Source: an uncultured Butyrivibrio sp.
GTDB taxonomy: Bacteria > Bacillota > Clostridia > Lachnospirales > Lachnospiraceae
Length of the DNA: 35,489 bases
NCBI GenBank assembly: GCA_910577605.1
Contig: CAJTON010000028.1
Span: 9,478-44,966, forward strand
Reading direction: 5' to 3'
Below the pieces are notes generated by a model. It saw only the letters and a program-made list of their open reading frames with translations, was not told the origin of the DNA and did not search any database. Position numbers and translations under genes: made by a program. Numbering within the stretch: the stretch's first letter is position 1; every line of letters begins with the position of its first letter. Shown piece by piece: positions 1 through 8,655 of the stretch.

Positions 1-752
1 TAGCGCTCGCCACTGCGGGAGCGGTAGGCTCCGACCTTGCGAATATAATCAACGAGGCGGCGATAAACGCGGTCAAGAGCGGAAGACGCGCGGTCACTCA
101 GGCGGATCTTTTTGAGTCTGTGGAGGTCGTTATCGCCGGCAAGGAGAAAAAGGACCGCATACTCAGCAAGGAGGAGAAGCGTATGGTTGCTTACCATGAG
201 GTCGGTCACGCGCTTATAACCTGCCTGATGAAGGACGCGGAGCCGGTTCAGAAAATAACTATCGTGCCGAGGACTATGGGTTCTCTCGGATATACCATGC
301 AGGTTCCCGAAGAAGAGAAATTCCTTCAGACAAGGGACGAGCTGGTTGCTAAGATCGTTACGCTTTTAGGAGGGCGTGCGGCTGAGGAGATAGTTTTCAA
401 TACTGTTACGACGGGAGCCTCCAACGACATAGAGCGCGCGACCAAGATCGCGAGGACCATGGTGGCGCAGTACGGAATGTCGGAGGAGTTCGGGGTGATG
501 GGGCTTGAAAGCGTGGAGAGCCAGTACCTTGACGGAAGGGCAGTTCTGAACTGCTCGGATAAGACCTCCGCTCTTTTGGACGAAGAAGTCAAAAGAATGC
601 TCAGGGAATATTATGTAAAGGCGAAGGAGCTTCTTTCCGCCAATCTTATGTGTCTTGACCGTGTTTCGGAATACCTTATAGAAAAGGAAACCATCACGGG
701 CAAGGAATTTATGAGAATCGTCAACGAGGTAAAAGGAACGTTAAATGATTGA
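1..752 (+). CDS. ftsH: ATP-dependent zinc metalloprotease FtsH (C-terminal part)
   Basis: Partial gene; the open frame enters from the left edge (first full codon at base 3). FtsH is a membrane-anchored AAA+ protease that degrades misfolded membrane proteins and short-lived regulators. Visible are the end of the AAA lid (SDLANIINEAA, bases about 33-65) and the M41 peptidase domain with the zinc motif HEVGH at 195-209; HEAGH is usual, so Ala to Val is a small variation. The third zinc ligand region, ASNDIERAT, also appears. The N-terminal transmembrane segments and Walker motifs lie outside the window. The stop overlaps the start of the adenosine deaminase gene by 8 bases, suggesting translational coupling. 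The GTG at 120 is internal and not a real start. Confidence 0.95.
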   Translation, partial: ALATAGAVGSDLANIINEAAINAVKSGRRAVTQADLFESVEVVIAGKEKKDRILSKEEKRMVAYHEVGHALITCLMKDAEPVQKITIVPRTMGSLGYTMQVPEEEKFLQTRDELVAKIVTLLGGRAAEEIVFNTVTTGASNDIERATKIARTMVAQYGMSEEFGVMGLESVESQYLDGRAVLNCSDKTSALLDEEVKRMLREYYVKAKELLSANLMCLDRVSEYLIEKETITGKEFMRIVNEVKGTLND

Positions 753-1683
753 TCTTCATCTGCACCTTGACGGCTCGATGAGACCGTCAACGGTGCGTGA
801 ATTATTGTACGGACAGGGAATTGCCGACTGGAAGGATGAGGCGGAGGCAAGGGCGGCGCTCTGCGCGCCCGATGACTGCGGCAGCCTTAACGAATATCTC
901 AAATGCTTTGATTATCCGTGCAGGGTATTGCAGGAGTATGACAATATTACGCGCGCTGTAAGGGAGCTTGGAGAGGATATTGCGGGGCAGGATATTACAT
1001 ACGCCGAGATAAGGTTTGCGCCGCTGCTTTCTACGGAGGGTGGACTGAGCCAGAACGACGCGGTGGAGGCGGCGATAGAAGGAGCTAAGCAGGCTGAGCG
1101 CGAGTGCGGGAATCTCCGGCTTGGACTGATACTGTGCTGTATGCGCGGCTTTTCGCATGAGGTGAATCTGGAGACCGTGGAGGCGGCGCGGAAATATCTC
1201 GGAGGATATGTGTGCGCTCTTGACTTGGCGGGGGCGGAGGCGCTTTATGCCACGGAGCTGTACGAGGATGAATTCCGTCTTGCCCGCAGATACGGAATAC
1301 CTTTTACGATCCACGCCGGAGAAGCCGCCGGACCGGAAAGCATATGGAAAGCTCTTGAATTCGGAGCGTCAAGAATCGGACACGGCATAAGATGCATAGA
1401 CGACGGCGCGCTTATAGATTATCTTGAAAGATACGAGATACCGCTTGAGGTGTGCCCTACCAGCAATATGCAGACTAAGGCGTCCGGAAACGCCGGAGAG
1501 TATCCGATAAAAGAGCTTTTGCAGAGCGGCGTGAGGATCACGCTCAATACGGATAATATGACGGTCAGCAATACCGACATTTATAATGAAAGAAATCTTG
1601 TTAAAACACGATTTAATATTACGGACGAAGAAATAAAACTTATGGAAGCGTACTCTGCGGAGGCGGCTTTTCTTAAACAATAA
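745..1683 (+). CDS. add: Adenosine deaminase
   Basis: 312-residue cytosolic zinc enzyme that deaminates adenosine (or deoxyadenosine) to inosine in purine salvage. The metal ligands are visible: His5 and His7 in HLHLDG, His190 in IHAGE, and Asp270 in NTDN. The catalytic Glu follows His190 (HAGE), and His213 in RIGHG is the expected base. The usual NTDD is NTDN here, so Asn271 replaces the second Asp; I believe this variant is common in Firmicutes enzymes, but it could mean a different adenosine-like substrate (adenine, 6-aminodeoxyfutalosine). The ATG at 745 overlaps the ftsH stop, and uvrC follows after 31 bases. Confidence 0.9.
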   Translation: MIDLHLHLDGSMRPSTVRELLYGQGIADWKDEAEARAALCAPDDCGSLNEYLKCFDYPCRVLQEYDNITRAVRELGEDIAGQDITYAEIRFAPLLSTEGGLSQNDAVEAAIEGAKQAERECGNLRLGLILCCMRGFSHEVNLETVEAARKYLGGYVCALDLAGAEALYATELYEDEFRLARRYGIPFTIHAGEAAGPESIWKALEFGASRIGHGIRCIDDGALIDYLERYEIPLEVCPTSNMQTKASGNAGEYPIKELLQSGVRITLNTDNMTVSNTDIYNERNLVKTRFNITDEEIKLMEAYSAEAAFLKQ

Positions 1684-1714
1684 TCTGCATTTAATAAATA
1701 TCCCGGAGGCGGCT

Positions 1715-3629
1715 GTGTACGACGGTTTTTTTAATATAGAAGAGGAACTGAAAAAACTTCCCGGCAGGCCCGGGGTATATATAATGCATGATTCGACTGA
1801 CGAGATTATATATGTTGGCAAGGCGATAAGTCTGAAAAATCGCGTCAAACAGTATTTTCAGTCGTCGAGGAACCACAGCTCCAAAATCAAAAAAATGGTC
1901 GCCAACGTGCAGAGGTTTGAATATATAATCACTGATTCCGAGCTTGAGGCGCTTGTGCTTGAGTGCAATCTTATAAAGCTGCATAAGCCGCGCTACAACA
2001 CTATGCTCAAGGACGACAAGACATATCCTTTTATAAAAATAACGGTGAACGAGGACTTTCCGAGAATACTATCCTCGCGCGAGTTGAAAAAAGACAAGTG
2101 CAGGTACTTCGGTCCGTTTACGAGCGGCAAGGCGGTGAACGATACGATAGAGCTGCTCAACAAGACCTACGGGCTGCGCACATGCAGACGGAGCCTTCCC
2201 AAGGACATAGGGAAGGAAAGGCCGTGCCTGAATTATCATATCGGACAGTGCAAGGCGCCGTGTCAGGGCTTAATATCCAAAGAAGAGTACCGTGAGCTGA
2301 TAGAAAGGGCGATAGACTTCCTTGAGGGAAAATACAACGGTATAACCGTGAAGCTCAAGGAGCTTATGCAGGAGGCGTCTGAAAAGCTTGAATTTGAGCA
2401 GGCGGCAATTTACAGGGATATGCTTGAGAGCGTGAAATATATATCGCAGAAGCAGAAAATCACCAACAGCGATATGCAGGATAAGGACATCGTCGCCGCG
2501 GCGATGGACGAGACCGACTGCGTAGTTCAGGTTTTTTTTATACGCGGAGGAAAGCTTATCGGCAGGGAGCATTATCACATGGAGCTTGCCGGAGATGAAA
2601 CGAGAGCCGATGTGCTGACGGATTTCATAAAACAATACTATGCGGGTTCGCCGTATGTGCCGCCGACGATACTGACCCAGGAGCTTCCGGCTGACGAGGA
2701 GCTTATCGGAAAATGGCTGACGGAGCGAACGGGACACAGCGTGCATATAGTTATTCCCAAAAGAGGAGAAGGCGGCAAAGGAAGCTCCCGCCCCCGCGCC
2801 TGCGGACACAACCGTAGAGCTTTTGCGCGAGATACGCGACCTACTGCTTGCGCAGAAAAACGCCGAGAACGTATTAAGACAGGACAAGGACAAAATAAAA
2901 CGCGAGGAGGCGCGGACCGTCGGAGCGGTCAAGGCTATCTGCAAAAAGATCGGGATAGATGGAATACGGCGAATGGAGGCGTTCGATATATCCAATATCA
3001 GCGGAGTGCAGTCCGTAGGATCGATGGTCGTATTTTACGACGGGCGTCCCAGGAAAAACGATTACCGCAAATTCCGCATAAAAACGGTTGCCGGACCCGA
3101 CGATTACGCGTCGATGCGCGAGGTGCTTACAAGGAGGCTGACGCATGAGGACGACGCGGGCTTTGACGTGAAGCCGGACCTGATAATGATGGACGGAGGC
3201 AAAGGGCAGGTCAACATCGCGCTTGAGGTGATAAAAGCGCTTGGGCTTGACATACCCGTGTGCGGCATGGTCAAGGACGACAATCACAGGACAAGGGCGC
3301 TTTGGTACGATAATCACGAAATAGATATTGACAGAAACAGCGAAGAGTTTAAACTTATAACAAGGATACAGGACGAGGCGCACCGCTTCGCGATAGAATA
3401 TCACCGCAGCTTGAGAGGCAAGGCGCAGATACATTCGGTGCTCGACGACATTGAAGGGATAGGACCGGCAAGACGCAAGGGGCTTATGCATACGTTTAAG
3501 GACATCGAAGGAATAAAGGCGGCGACGCTTGAGGAGCTTGCGGACGCGGAGGCGATGAATCAGGTCGCGGCGCAGAAGGTGTACGATTTTTTTCATAAAA
3601 CAAATCCAATACAAAGCAAAGGGGACTAA
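1715..3629 (+). pseudogene. uvrC: Excinuclease ABC subunit C, frame-disrupted
   Basis: UvrC makes the dual incisions in nucleotide excision repair. Two overlapping frames together give a full-length protein. The first (GTG at 1715, GGAGG at 1705-1709) carries the GIY-YIG nuclease (GRPGVYIMHD, IIYVGKA), the CPAC-type cysteine region and the UVR motif (LEFEQAAIYRDML). Homology is lost after IPKRGE near base 2770. The other frame, open from 2751, continues with AQKNAENVL, the RNase H-like endonuclease domain (FDISNISG) and the helix-hairpin-helix (IEGIGPARRKGL). One extra base near 2768-2775 explains the break, for example AAGG instead of AAG. Around the break lies an Ala-Pro-rich stretch of about 20 residues that typical UvrC lacks. 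It could be a sequencing error or a real mutation. Confidence 0.85.
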
Positions 3630-3631
3630 TA

Positions 3632-4558
3632 ATGGCAGAAGAACTCAAAGTAACAAAAATAATAGAAAAAATGGAGTTAAAAATACTGACGCCGGACATC
3701 GACGTTACGGGCAAGACCGTCACGGTGCCGGACATAAACAGACCGGCTTTGCAGATGGCGGGATTTTTCGACCATTTTGACAGCGACCGCGTGCAGATAA
3801 TCGGCCGCGTCGAGGCGGCGTATATGGAAACGCTTGAGAAGCTGACGCGCAAGGAGCGTTATGAACAGCTGCTTTCATACAATATCCCGTGTATTATTTT
3901 CTGCCACGACGAGAATCCGGACGAGCAGATGATACAGGCGGCGCGCAAATATCAGATCCCGCTTTTGCAGACGGACAAAACGACCTCGTCGTTCGAGGCG
4001 GAGATAATCAGATGGATGAAGGTAATGCTTGCGCCCATGATCTCGATCCACGGCGTTTTGGTGGACGTCTACGGCGAGGGCGTGCTGATAACGGGCGAGA
4101 GCGGCATCGGCAAGAGCGAGGCGGCGCTTGAGCTTATAAAACGCGGCCACCGTCTTGTGACGGACGACGTGGTGGAGATACGCAAGGTCAGCGACGAAAC
4201 GCTTATAGGCAGCGCTCCCGAGATTACTAGGTATTTTATTGAACTGCGTGGAATAGGTATTATTGACGTTAAAACATTGTTCGGCGTAGAGAGCGTCAAG
4301 GAAACTCAGGGAATAGATATGGTGATCCATCTTGAGGACTGGGATAAGGACAGAGAATACGACCGCTTCGGTCTTGAGGAGGAATACACGGAGATCCTTG
4401 GCAATAAGGTGGTCTGCCACAATCTTCCGGTGCGCCCCGGACGGAATCTCGCGGTGATAGTCGAGTCCGCCGCCGTCAACTGGCGCCAGAAAAAAATGGG
4501 CTACAACGCCGCTCGCGAGCTTTACAACCGTGTTCAGAACAATATCGGACGCAAATGA
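3632..4558 (+). CDS. hprK: HPr kinase/phosphorylase
   Basis: 308 residues, the usual family length. It phosphorylates Ser46 of HPr and Crh with ATP or PPi, and reverses this with phosphate, as the sensor step of carbon catabolite control in Firmicutes. The Walker A motif GESGIGKS falls at residues 155-162, the same position as in the Lactobacillus enzyme. The family signature ELRGIGIIDV follows. The N-terminal regulatory domain covers about residues 1-130. ATG at 3632 is preceded by AAGGGG, three bases after the uvrC stop. A Crh-like target protein is encoded 4.7 kb downstream. Confidence 0.95.
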   Translation: MAEELKVTKIIEKMELKILTPDIDVTGKTVTVPDINRPALQMAGFFDHFDSDRVQIIGRVEAAYMETLEKLTRKERYEQLLSYNIPCIIFCHDENPDEQMIQAARKYQIPLLQTDKTTSSFEAEIIRWMKVMLAPMISIHGVLVDVYGEGVLITGESGIGKSEAALELIKRGHRLVTDDVVEIRKVSDETLIGSAPEITRYFIELRGIGIIDVKTLFGVESVKETQGIDMVIHLEDWDKDREYDRFGLEEEYTEILGNKVVCHNLPVRPGRNLAVIVESAAVNWRQKKMGYNAARELYNRVQNNIGRK

Positions 4559-4585
4559 TTTTTATATTATACAAGGAGAAAAAAT

Positions 4586-5524
4586 ATGGCTAAATTATGC
4601 TTTGGAGTGGACCTCGGCGGAACGACGGTCAAAATGGGACTTTTTACGGTTGACGGCTCTCTTCTGGAGGATTGGGAGATCCCTACGAGAAGGGAGGAAA
4701 AGGGCGCGTATATCCTTGACGACATAGCGCAGTCCGTGAACGCCAAGATGAAGGAGGACGTGATAGATCCGGAGGACGTCGCTGGAATCGGGATCGGAGT
4801 GCCGGGTCCGGTGACGCCGTCGGGAGTCGTCAAGGGCTGCGTAAATATCGGCTGGGGCGATACTCCCGTTGAGGAAATACTCAAAGACAAGACGGGCTTT
4901 GACGTAAAAGCGGGCAACGACGCCAATGTCGCCGCGCTTGGAGAGCTTTGGCAGGGAGGCGGCAAGGGATATTCAAGCCTTGTCATGGTAACTCTCGGGA
5001 CCGGAGTGGGCGGAGGCATAGTGCTTGACGGCAAAATAGTGACGGGAACGCACGGGGCGGCAGGCGAGATCGGACATATGCTGATGGTGTACGACGAGAC
5101 GGCAAGCTGCAACTGCGGAAGAAAAGGCTGTCTTGAGCAGGTCGCGTCGGCGACGGGAATCGTCAAGGAGGCGAAGCGCTTTCTTCAGGCTGACGATACC
5201 CCCTCATCACTCAGGGCAATAAGCAATTTTACGGCTAAAGATGTTTTTGACGAAGCCAAAAAAGGAGACGCGCTTGCGCTTAGAACGGTCGAAAGGCTCG
5301 GCGAGTATCTCGGACGCGCGCTCGGACATATCGCCTGCGTTATAGACCCCGATATTTTTATAATCGGCGGCGGAGTTTCAAAGGCGGGAGATTTTCTTAT
5401 TGACGTTATCAGAAAGTACTATGTTGAAATGACGTATCCGCAGTGCCGCAAGACTCCGGTAAGGCTTGCGACGCTCGGCAACAGCGCGGGCATCTACGGG
5501 GCTGCCAAGCTGGTGCTTGACTGA
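4586..5524 (+). CDS. glcK: ROK-family glucokinase
   Basis: 312-residue sugar kinase, most likely phosphorylating glucose to glucose-6-phosphate with ATP. It shows the N-terminal phosphate-binding motif DLGGTTVKMG, the ROK zinc site (Cys175, Cys177, Cys182 in CNCGRKGC, with GEIGH upstream) and the C-terminal adenosine motif IIGGGVSKAG. The start has AAGGAG at 4574-4579. It lies between hprK and murB, a placement I associate with clostridial relatives, and fits the carbon-control theme of the cluster. Substrate could also be another hexose. Confidence 0.88.
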   Translation: MAKLCFGVDLGGTTVKMGLFTVDGSLLEDWEIPTRREEKGAYILDDIAQSVNAKMKEDVIDPEDVAGIGIGVPGPVTPSGVVKGCVNIGWGDTPVEEILKDKTGFDVKAGNDANVAALGELWQGGGKGYSSLVMVTLGTGVGGGIVLDGKIVTGTHGAAGEIGHMLMVYDETASCNCGRKGCLEQVASATGIVKEAKRFLQADDTPSSLRAISNFTAKDVFDEAKKGDALALRTVERLGEYLGRALGHIACVIDPDIFIIGGGVSKAGDFLIDVIRKYYVEMTYPQCRKTPVRLATLGNSAGIYGAAKLVLD

Positions 5525-5540
5525 CATTTACGAGGTGAAC

Positions 5541-6452
5541 ATGGACTTTTTATCCGAGGCGAAAAAAATAGTCGGCGAGGAAAATTTCTTTACCGGCGAA
5601 AGAATGGATAAACATACTACATTCAGAGTTGGCGGGCCGGCAAAATATATGGCCGCGCCGACTTTGGACGTTCAGGTGCAGAAGCTTCTTGCCCTTTGCG
5701 GCTCGGCGGGCGTTCCGTATTATGTGGTCGGGAACGGCAGCAATCTTCTGGTATCGGACGAGGGCTTTGAGGGCATGATAATCCTTATCGGCAAAGGAAT
5801 GTCCGAAATAAAGGTAAACGGCTGCCGGATAATTGCGGGAGCGGGAGTCCTTCTTTCAAGACTGGGAGCGGCAGCGGCGGGAGCGGGGCTTCGCGGGCTT
5901 GAGTTTGCGGCGGGGATCCCCGGAAGCGTCGGCGGCGCGTGCGTTATGAACGCGGGAGCGTACGGCGGCGAACTTAAAGATGTGCTTGCGGGAGTGAGAG
6001 CGGTCGCGCCGGACGGCGGACTTAGGAAATTTGCGCCCGAAGAGCTTGGGATGGGCTACCGGCGGAGCATTTTTTCCGGCGGGGGCTACGCGGTAACGGA
6101 GGCGGAATTTTTGCTCGAACCGGACGATGCCGTTAAGATAAACGCGAGAATGGAGGAGCTTGCCGCAAGAAGGCGGGAGAAACAGCCGCTTGAATATCCA
6201 AGCGCCGGGAGCACCTTTAAAAGACCGGAGGGATATTTCGCGGGAAAGCTTATAGAGGACGCAGGCCTTAAAGGCAGGGGCGTCGGAAAAGCCTGCGTGT
6301 CTGAAAAGCACGCCGGATTCGTTATAAATAAAGGCGGAGCGACGGCGCAGGACATATACGATACGATAAAAATGGTGCAAGCCGCCGTGAAGTCGGAATA
6401 CGGTATAATTCTTGAACCCGAGGTAAAAATAATCGGGAAATTTTGTGATTAG
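5541..6452 (+). CDS. murB: UDP-N-acetylenolpyruvoylglucosamine reductase
   Basis: 303-residue FAD enzyme that reduces UDP-GlcNAc-enolpyruvate to UDP-MurNAc in peptidoglycan precursor synthesis. The FAD-binding motifs are visible: TTFRVGGPA near the N-terminus, VVGNGSNLLVSD, and GIPGSVGGACVMNAGAYGG. The catalytic-serine region AGSTFKRP and the C-terminal LEPEVKIIG are typical. I chose ATG at 5541 rather than an upstream in-frame start at 5466, because it has GAGGTG just upstream and gives the family length; the longer form would run back into glcK. Confidence 0.95.
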   Translation: MDFLSEAKKIVGEENFFTGERMDKHTTFRVGGPAKYMAAPTLDVQVQKLLALCGSAGVPYYVVGNGSNLLVSDEGFEGMIILIGKGMSEIKVNGCRIIAGAGVLLSRLGAAAAGAGLRGLEFAAGIPGSVGGACVMNAGAYGGELKDVLAGVRAVAPDGGLRKFAPEELGMGYRRSIFSGGGYAVTEAEFLLEPDDAVKINARMEELAARRREKQPLEYPSAGSTFKRPEGYFAGKLIEDAGLKGRGVGKACVSEKHAGFVINKGGATAQDIYDTIKMVQAAVKSEYGIILEPEVKIIGKFCD

Positions 6453-6521
6453 TTCTTGACGTATTGTGAAATGTGTAGTATTAATATTGCTTGGGATCGC
6501 CACGGTTCAAAGGAGAGACGG

Positions 6522-7394
6522 ATGAGAATGGTTATCGTTACCGGAATGTCCGGTGCAGGTAAAAGAACGGCGCTTAAGGTGTTTGAGGACGCGGGCTATT
6601 ACTGTGTCGATAATCTGCCTATAATGCTCGTAATGAAATTCGTTGAGCTGGCTGCCGCCGGAGGAAGCGGAATAGGCAACATCGCGATGGGCGTAGACGT
6701 CAGGAGCGGAGGGAGCTTCGGAGAGCTTGAGTTCGTGCTTGACAGAATGACCGCGATGGATTTCAAGTACGAAATACTTTTTCTTGAGGCTGAGGACGAG
6801 GTGCTTTTAAAGCGCTTCAAGGAAACAAGAAGGAATCATCCGCTTGCCGGAGAGATGCGCATCATGGAGGGCATCAACAGGGAAAGGGAAGAAATAGCCT
6901 TTCTCAAAAAAAGAGCGGATTATATCATAGATACCAGCACGCTTTTAACCAGAGAACTTAAACAGGAGCTGGAGAAAATTTTTTTAAACGACGGAGAATT
7001 TTCCAATCTCGTCGTGACAGTAATATCGTTTGGCTTTAAATACGGAATACCGGGCGACGCGGACCTTCTTTTCGACGTGAGGTTCCTGCCTAACCCATAT
7101 TATATAGATGAACTGAAAAGGCTTACAGGAAACGACGCGCCCGTCCGCGATTATGTCATGGGCTTTGACGAGGCTAGGGTCTTTCTTGATAAGCTGTCGG
7201 ATATGCTTGATTTTCTTATTCCCAATTATATTTCCGAAGGTAAAAATAGACTGGTCATAGCGGTGGGCTGCACAGGCGGCAAGCATCGCTCGGTGACCTT
7301 GGCAAACGCGCTTTTTGAAAAGCTGCAGGGACATGATTACGGTCTTAAAATAGAGCACAGGGATATAGACCTTGACGCCAAGACCAAAAAATAA
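6522..7394 (+). CDS. rapZ: RNase adapter/nucleotide-binding protein RapZ (YvcJ)
   Basis: 290 residues, full length. In Gram-negatives RapZ senses GlcN6P; the Firmicutes YvcJ hydrolyses nucleotides and affects competence and cell-wall metabolism. Conserved segments are GYYCVDNLP, the Walker B-like region, and the C-terminal CTGGKHRSV that binds the sugar-phosphate or phosphate. The Walker A motif reads GMSGAGKRT, so Arg15 replaces the usual Ser/Thr after the lysine. ATG at 6522 follows AAGGAGAG with good spacing; the in-frame start at 6456 has no ribosome binding site. The usual next gene, yvcK, is missing: whiA follows after 11 bases. Confidence 0.92.
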   Translation: MRMVIVTGMSGAGKRTALKVFEDAGYYCVDNLPIMLVMKFVELAAAGGSGIGNIAMGVDVRSGGSFGELEFVLDRMTAMDFKYEILFLEAEDEVLLKRFKETRRNHPLAGEMRIMEGINREREEIAFLKKRADYIIDTSTLLTRELKQELEKIFLNDGEFSNLVVTVISFGFKYGIPGDADLLFDVRFLPNPYYIDELKRLTGNDAPVRDYVMGFDEARVFLDKLSDMLDFLIPNYISEGKNRLVIAVGCTGGKHRSVTLANALFEKLQGHDYGLKIEHRDIDLDAKTKK

Positions 7395-7405
7395 GCAGGT
7401 TTGAT

Positions 7406-8365
7406 ATGTCTTTTTCTCATAAAGTAAAAGAAGAGCTGTCGGGTATAACCGCCGGCGCAAGGCACTGTCAGCTTGCCGAGCTCGCGGCGCTCATAGGAAT
7501 GTGCGGTCATGTGTGCACGACGACGTCGGGAAGGCTTTATATAACGGCGTCCTCCGAAAACCGCGGAATAATAGTAAAATGCGGTACGATAATACGAAGG
7601 GCGTTCGGACACGGCGCGGACGTTTCCGTAAGATATAACAGTGAGACGCGTGTCAGGGCATATTTTATGGCAGTTACGGACTCCGATACCGCCATAAAGA
7701 TTCTAATGGCATGCAAGCTTATGGACGGGGACGGCAGCATTAACAGGGATATGTCCCTTGTAAGCACGATAGCGATAAGCAATATGTGCTGTAAACGCGC
7801 GTTTTTGAGAGGCGCGTTTCTTGCGGGAGGCTCAATGAGCGATCCCGGAAAGGCGTATCACCTTGAGATAGTAACGTCGGGCAGAAAAAAAGCTGAGCAG
7901 ATAGCCGAGGCGGCGAACGCCTTTGAGCTTGACGCGAAAATCGCCCTCCGCAGACATTATTTTGTCGTATATATAAAAGAAAGCTCGCATATTGCAGATA
8001 TGCTAAACGTCATGGGAGCGCACGTTTCGTTGATGGAGCTTGAAAACGTAAGGGTTTTAAAGGAGGTGCGCAATTCGGTCAACAGGAAGGTGAACTGCGA
8101 GACAGCTAATCTCAACAAGACCGTAAGCGCCGCCGTAAAGCAGACAGAGGACATCAACTATATTAAGGATAAAATAGGACTTGACAGTCTTAACGAGGGT
8201 CTGGAGCAGATTGCGAGACTGAGGCTGAAATATCCTGATATGCCGTTAAAGGATCTGGGTGAACAGCTCGTTCCCGCGGTCGGCAAATCAGGGGTCAACC
8301 ACAGGCTTCGCAGAATAAGCCAGATTGCCGACGACTTAAGACAAAAAGAAAGCCGGGAGGAATGA
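7406..8365 (+). CDS. whiA: DNA-binding protein WhiA
   Basis: 319-residue transcription regulator found in most Gram-positives; in Bacillus it affects cell division and chromosome segregation. It has the N-terminal LAGLIDADG-like (catalytically dead) domain (start MSFSHKVKEELSG, centre FLRGAFLAGGSMSDP) and a C-terminal helix-turn-helix (DLGEQLVPAVGKSGVNHRLR). The stop overlaps the first possible ATG of the downstream crh gene. Its position between rapZ and an HPr-like gene is the conserved Firmicutes order minus yvcK. Confidence 0.95.
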   Translation: MSFSHKVKEELSGITAGARHCQLAELAALIGMCGHVCTTTSGRLYITASSENRGIIVKCGTIIRRAFGHGADVSVRYNSETRVRAYFMAVTDSDTAIKILMACKLMDGDGSINRDMSLVSTIAISNMCCKRAFLRGAFLAGGSMSDPGKAYHLEIVTSGRKKAEQIAEAANAFELDAKIALRRHYFVVYIKESSHIADMLNVMGAHVSLMELENVRVLKEVRNSVNRKVNCETANLNKTVSAAVKQTEDINYIKDKIGLDSLNEGLEQIARLRLKYPDMPLKDLGEQLVPAVGKSGVNHRLRRISQIADDLRQKESREE

Positions 8366-8367
8366 AA

Positions 8368-8631
8368 ATGATCAGGAAAAACATGAAAATTAAACTGTCC
8401 ACGGGACTTGAGGCGAGACCTGTCGCCGTATTCGTTCAGGTGGCAAGCCAGTTTAAGAGTTCGGTTTATGTGGAGGTGGACACCAAAAAGGTGAACGCCA
8501 AGAGCATTATGGGCATGATGACGCTCGGTCTTGACGCGGGCGAGGAGGTCTGTGTCGTTGCCGAGGGAGACGATGAGACGGAGGCTGTCGCCGAGATCGA
8601 GAAATATTTAAGCGACGAGAACGACGGCTGA
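8368..8631 (+). CDS. crh: Crh-like catabolite repression HPr (His15 replaced by Glu)
   Basis: 87-residue HPr-fold protein. In PTS HPr, His15 in the motif G(I/L)HARP carries the phosphate from PEP; here the motif is GLEARP, so the protein cannot work in sugar phosphotransfer. Bacillus Crh has Gln at this place. Ser46 in AKSIMG is kept, which is the target of HPr kinase, also encoded here. With the ATG at 8368 the numbering comes out exactly as Glu15 and Ser46, and GGGAGG (8355-8360) then has 7-base spacing. The ATG at 8362, overlapping the whiA stop, is only 1 base from it. Expected role: Ser46-phosphorylated co-repressor of CcpA, and/or regulator of central metabolism. Confidence 0.88.
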   Translation: MIRKNMKIKLSTGLEARPVAVFVQVASQFKSSVYVEVDTKKVNAKSIMGMMTLGLDAGEEVCVVAEGDDETEAVAEIEKYLSDENDG

Positions 8632-8655
8632 AACGCCTTAAACGGAGGATAAAAA

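Noticed and set aside
2740..2830. Programmed frameshift in uvrC
   Set aside because: No slippery heptamer, internal Shine-Dalgarno arrangement or stop codon at the shift is evident, and uvrC is not known to use recoding.
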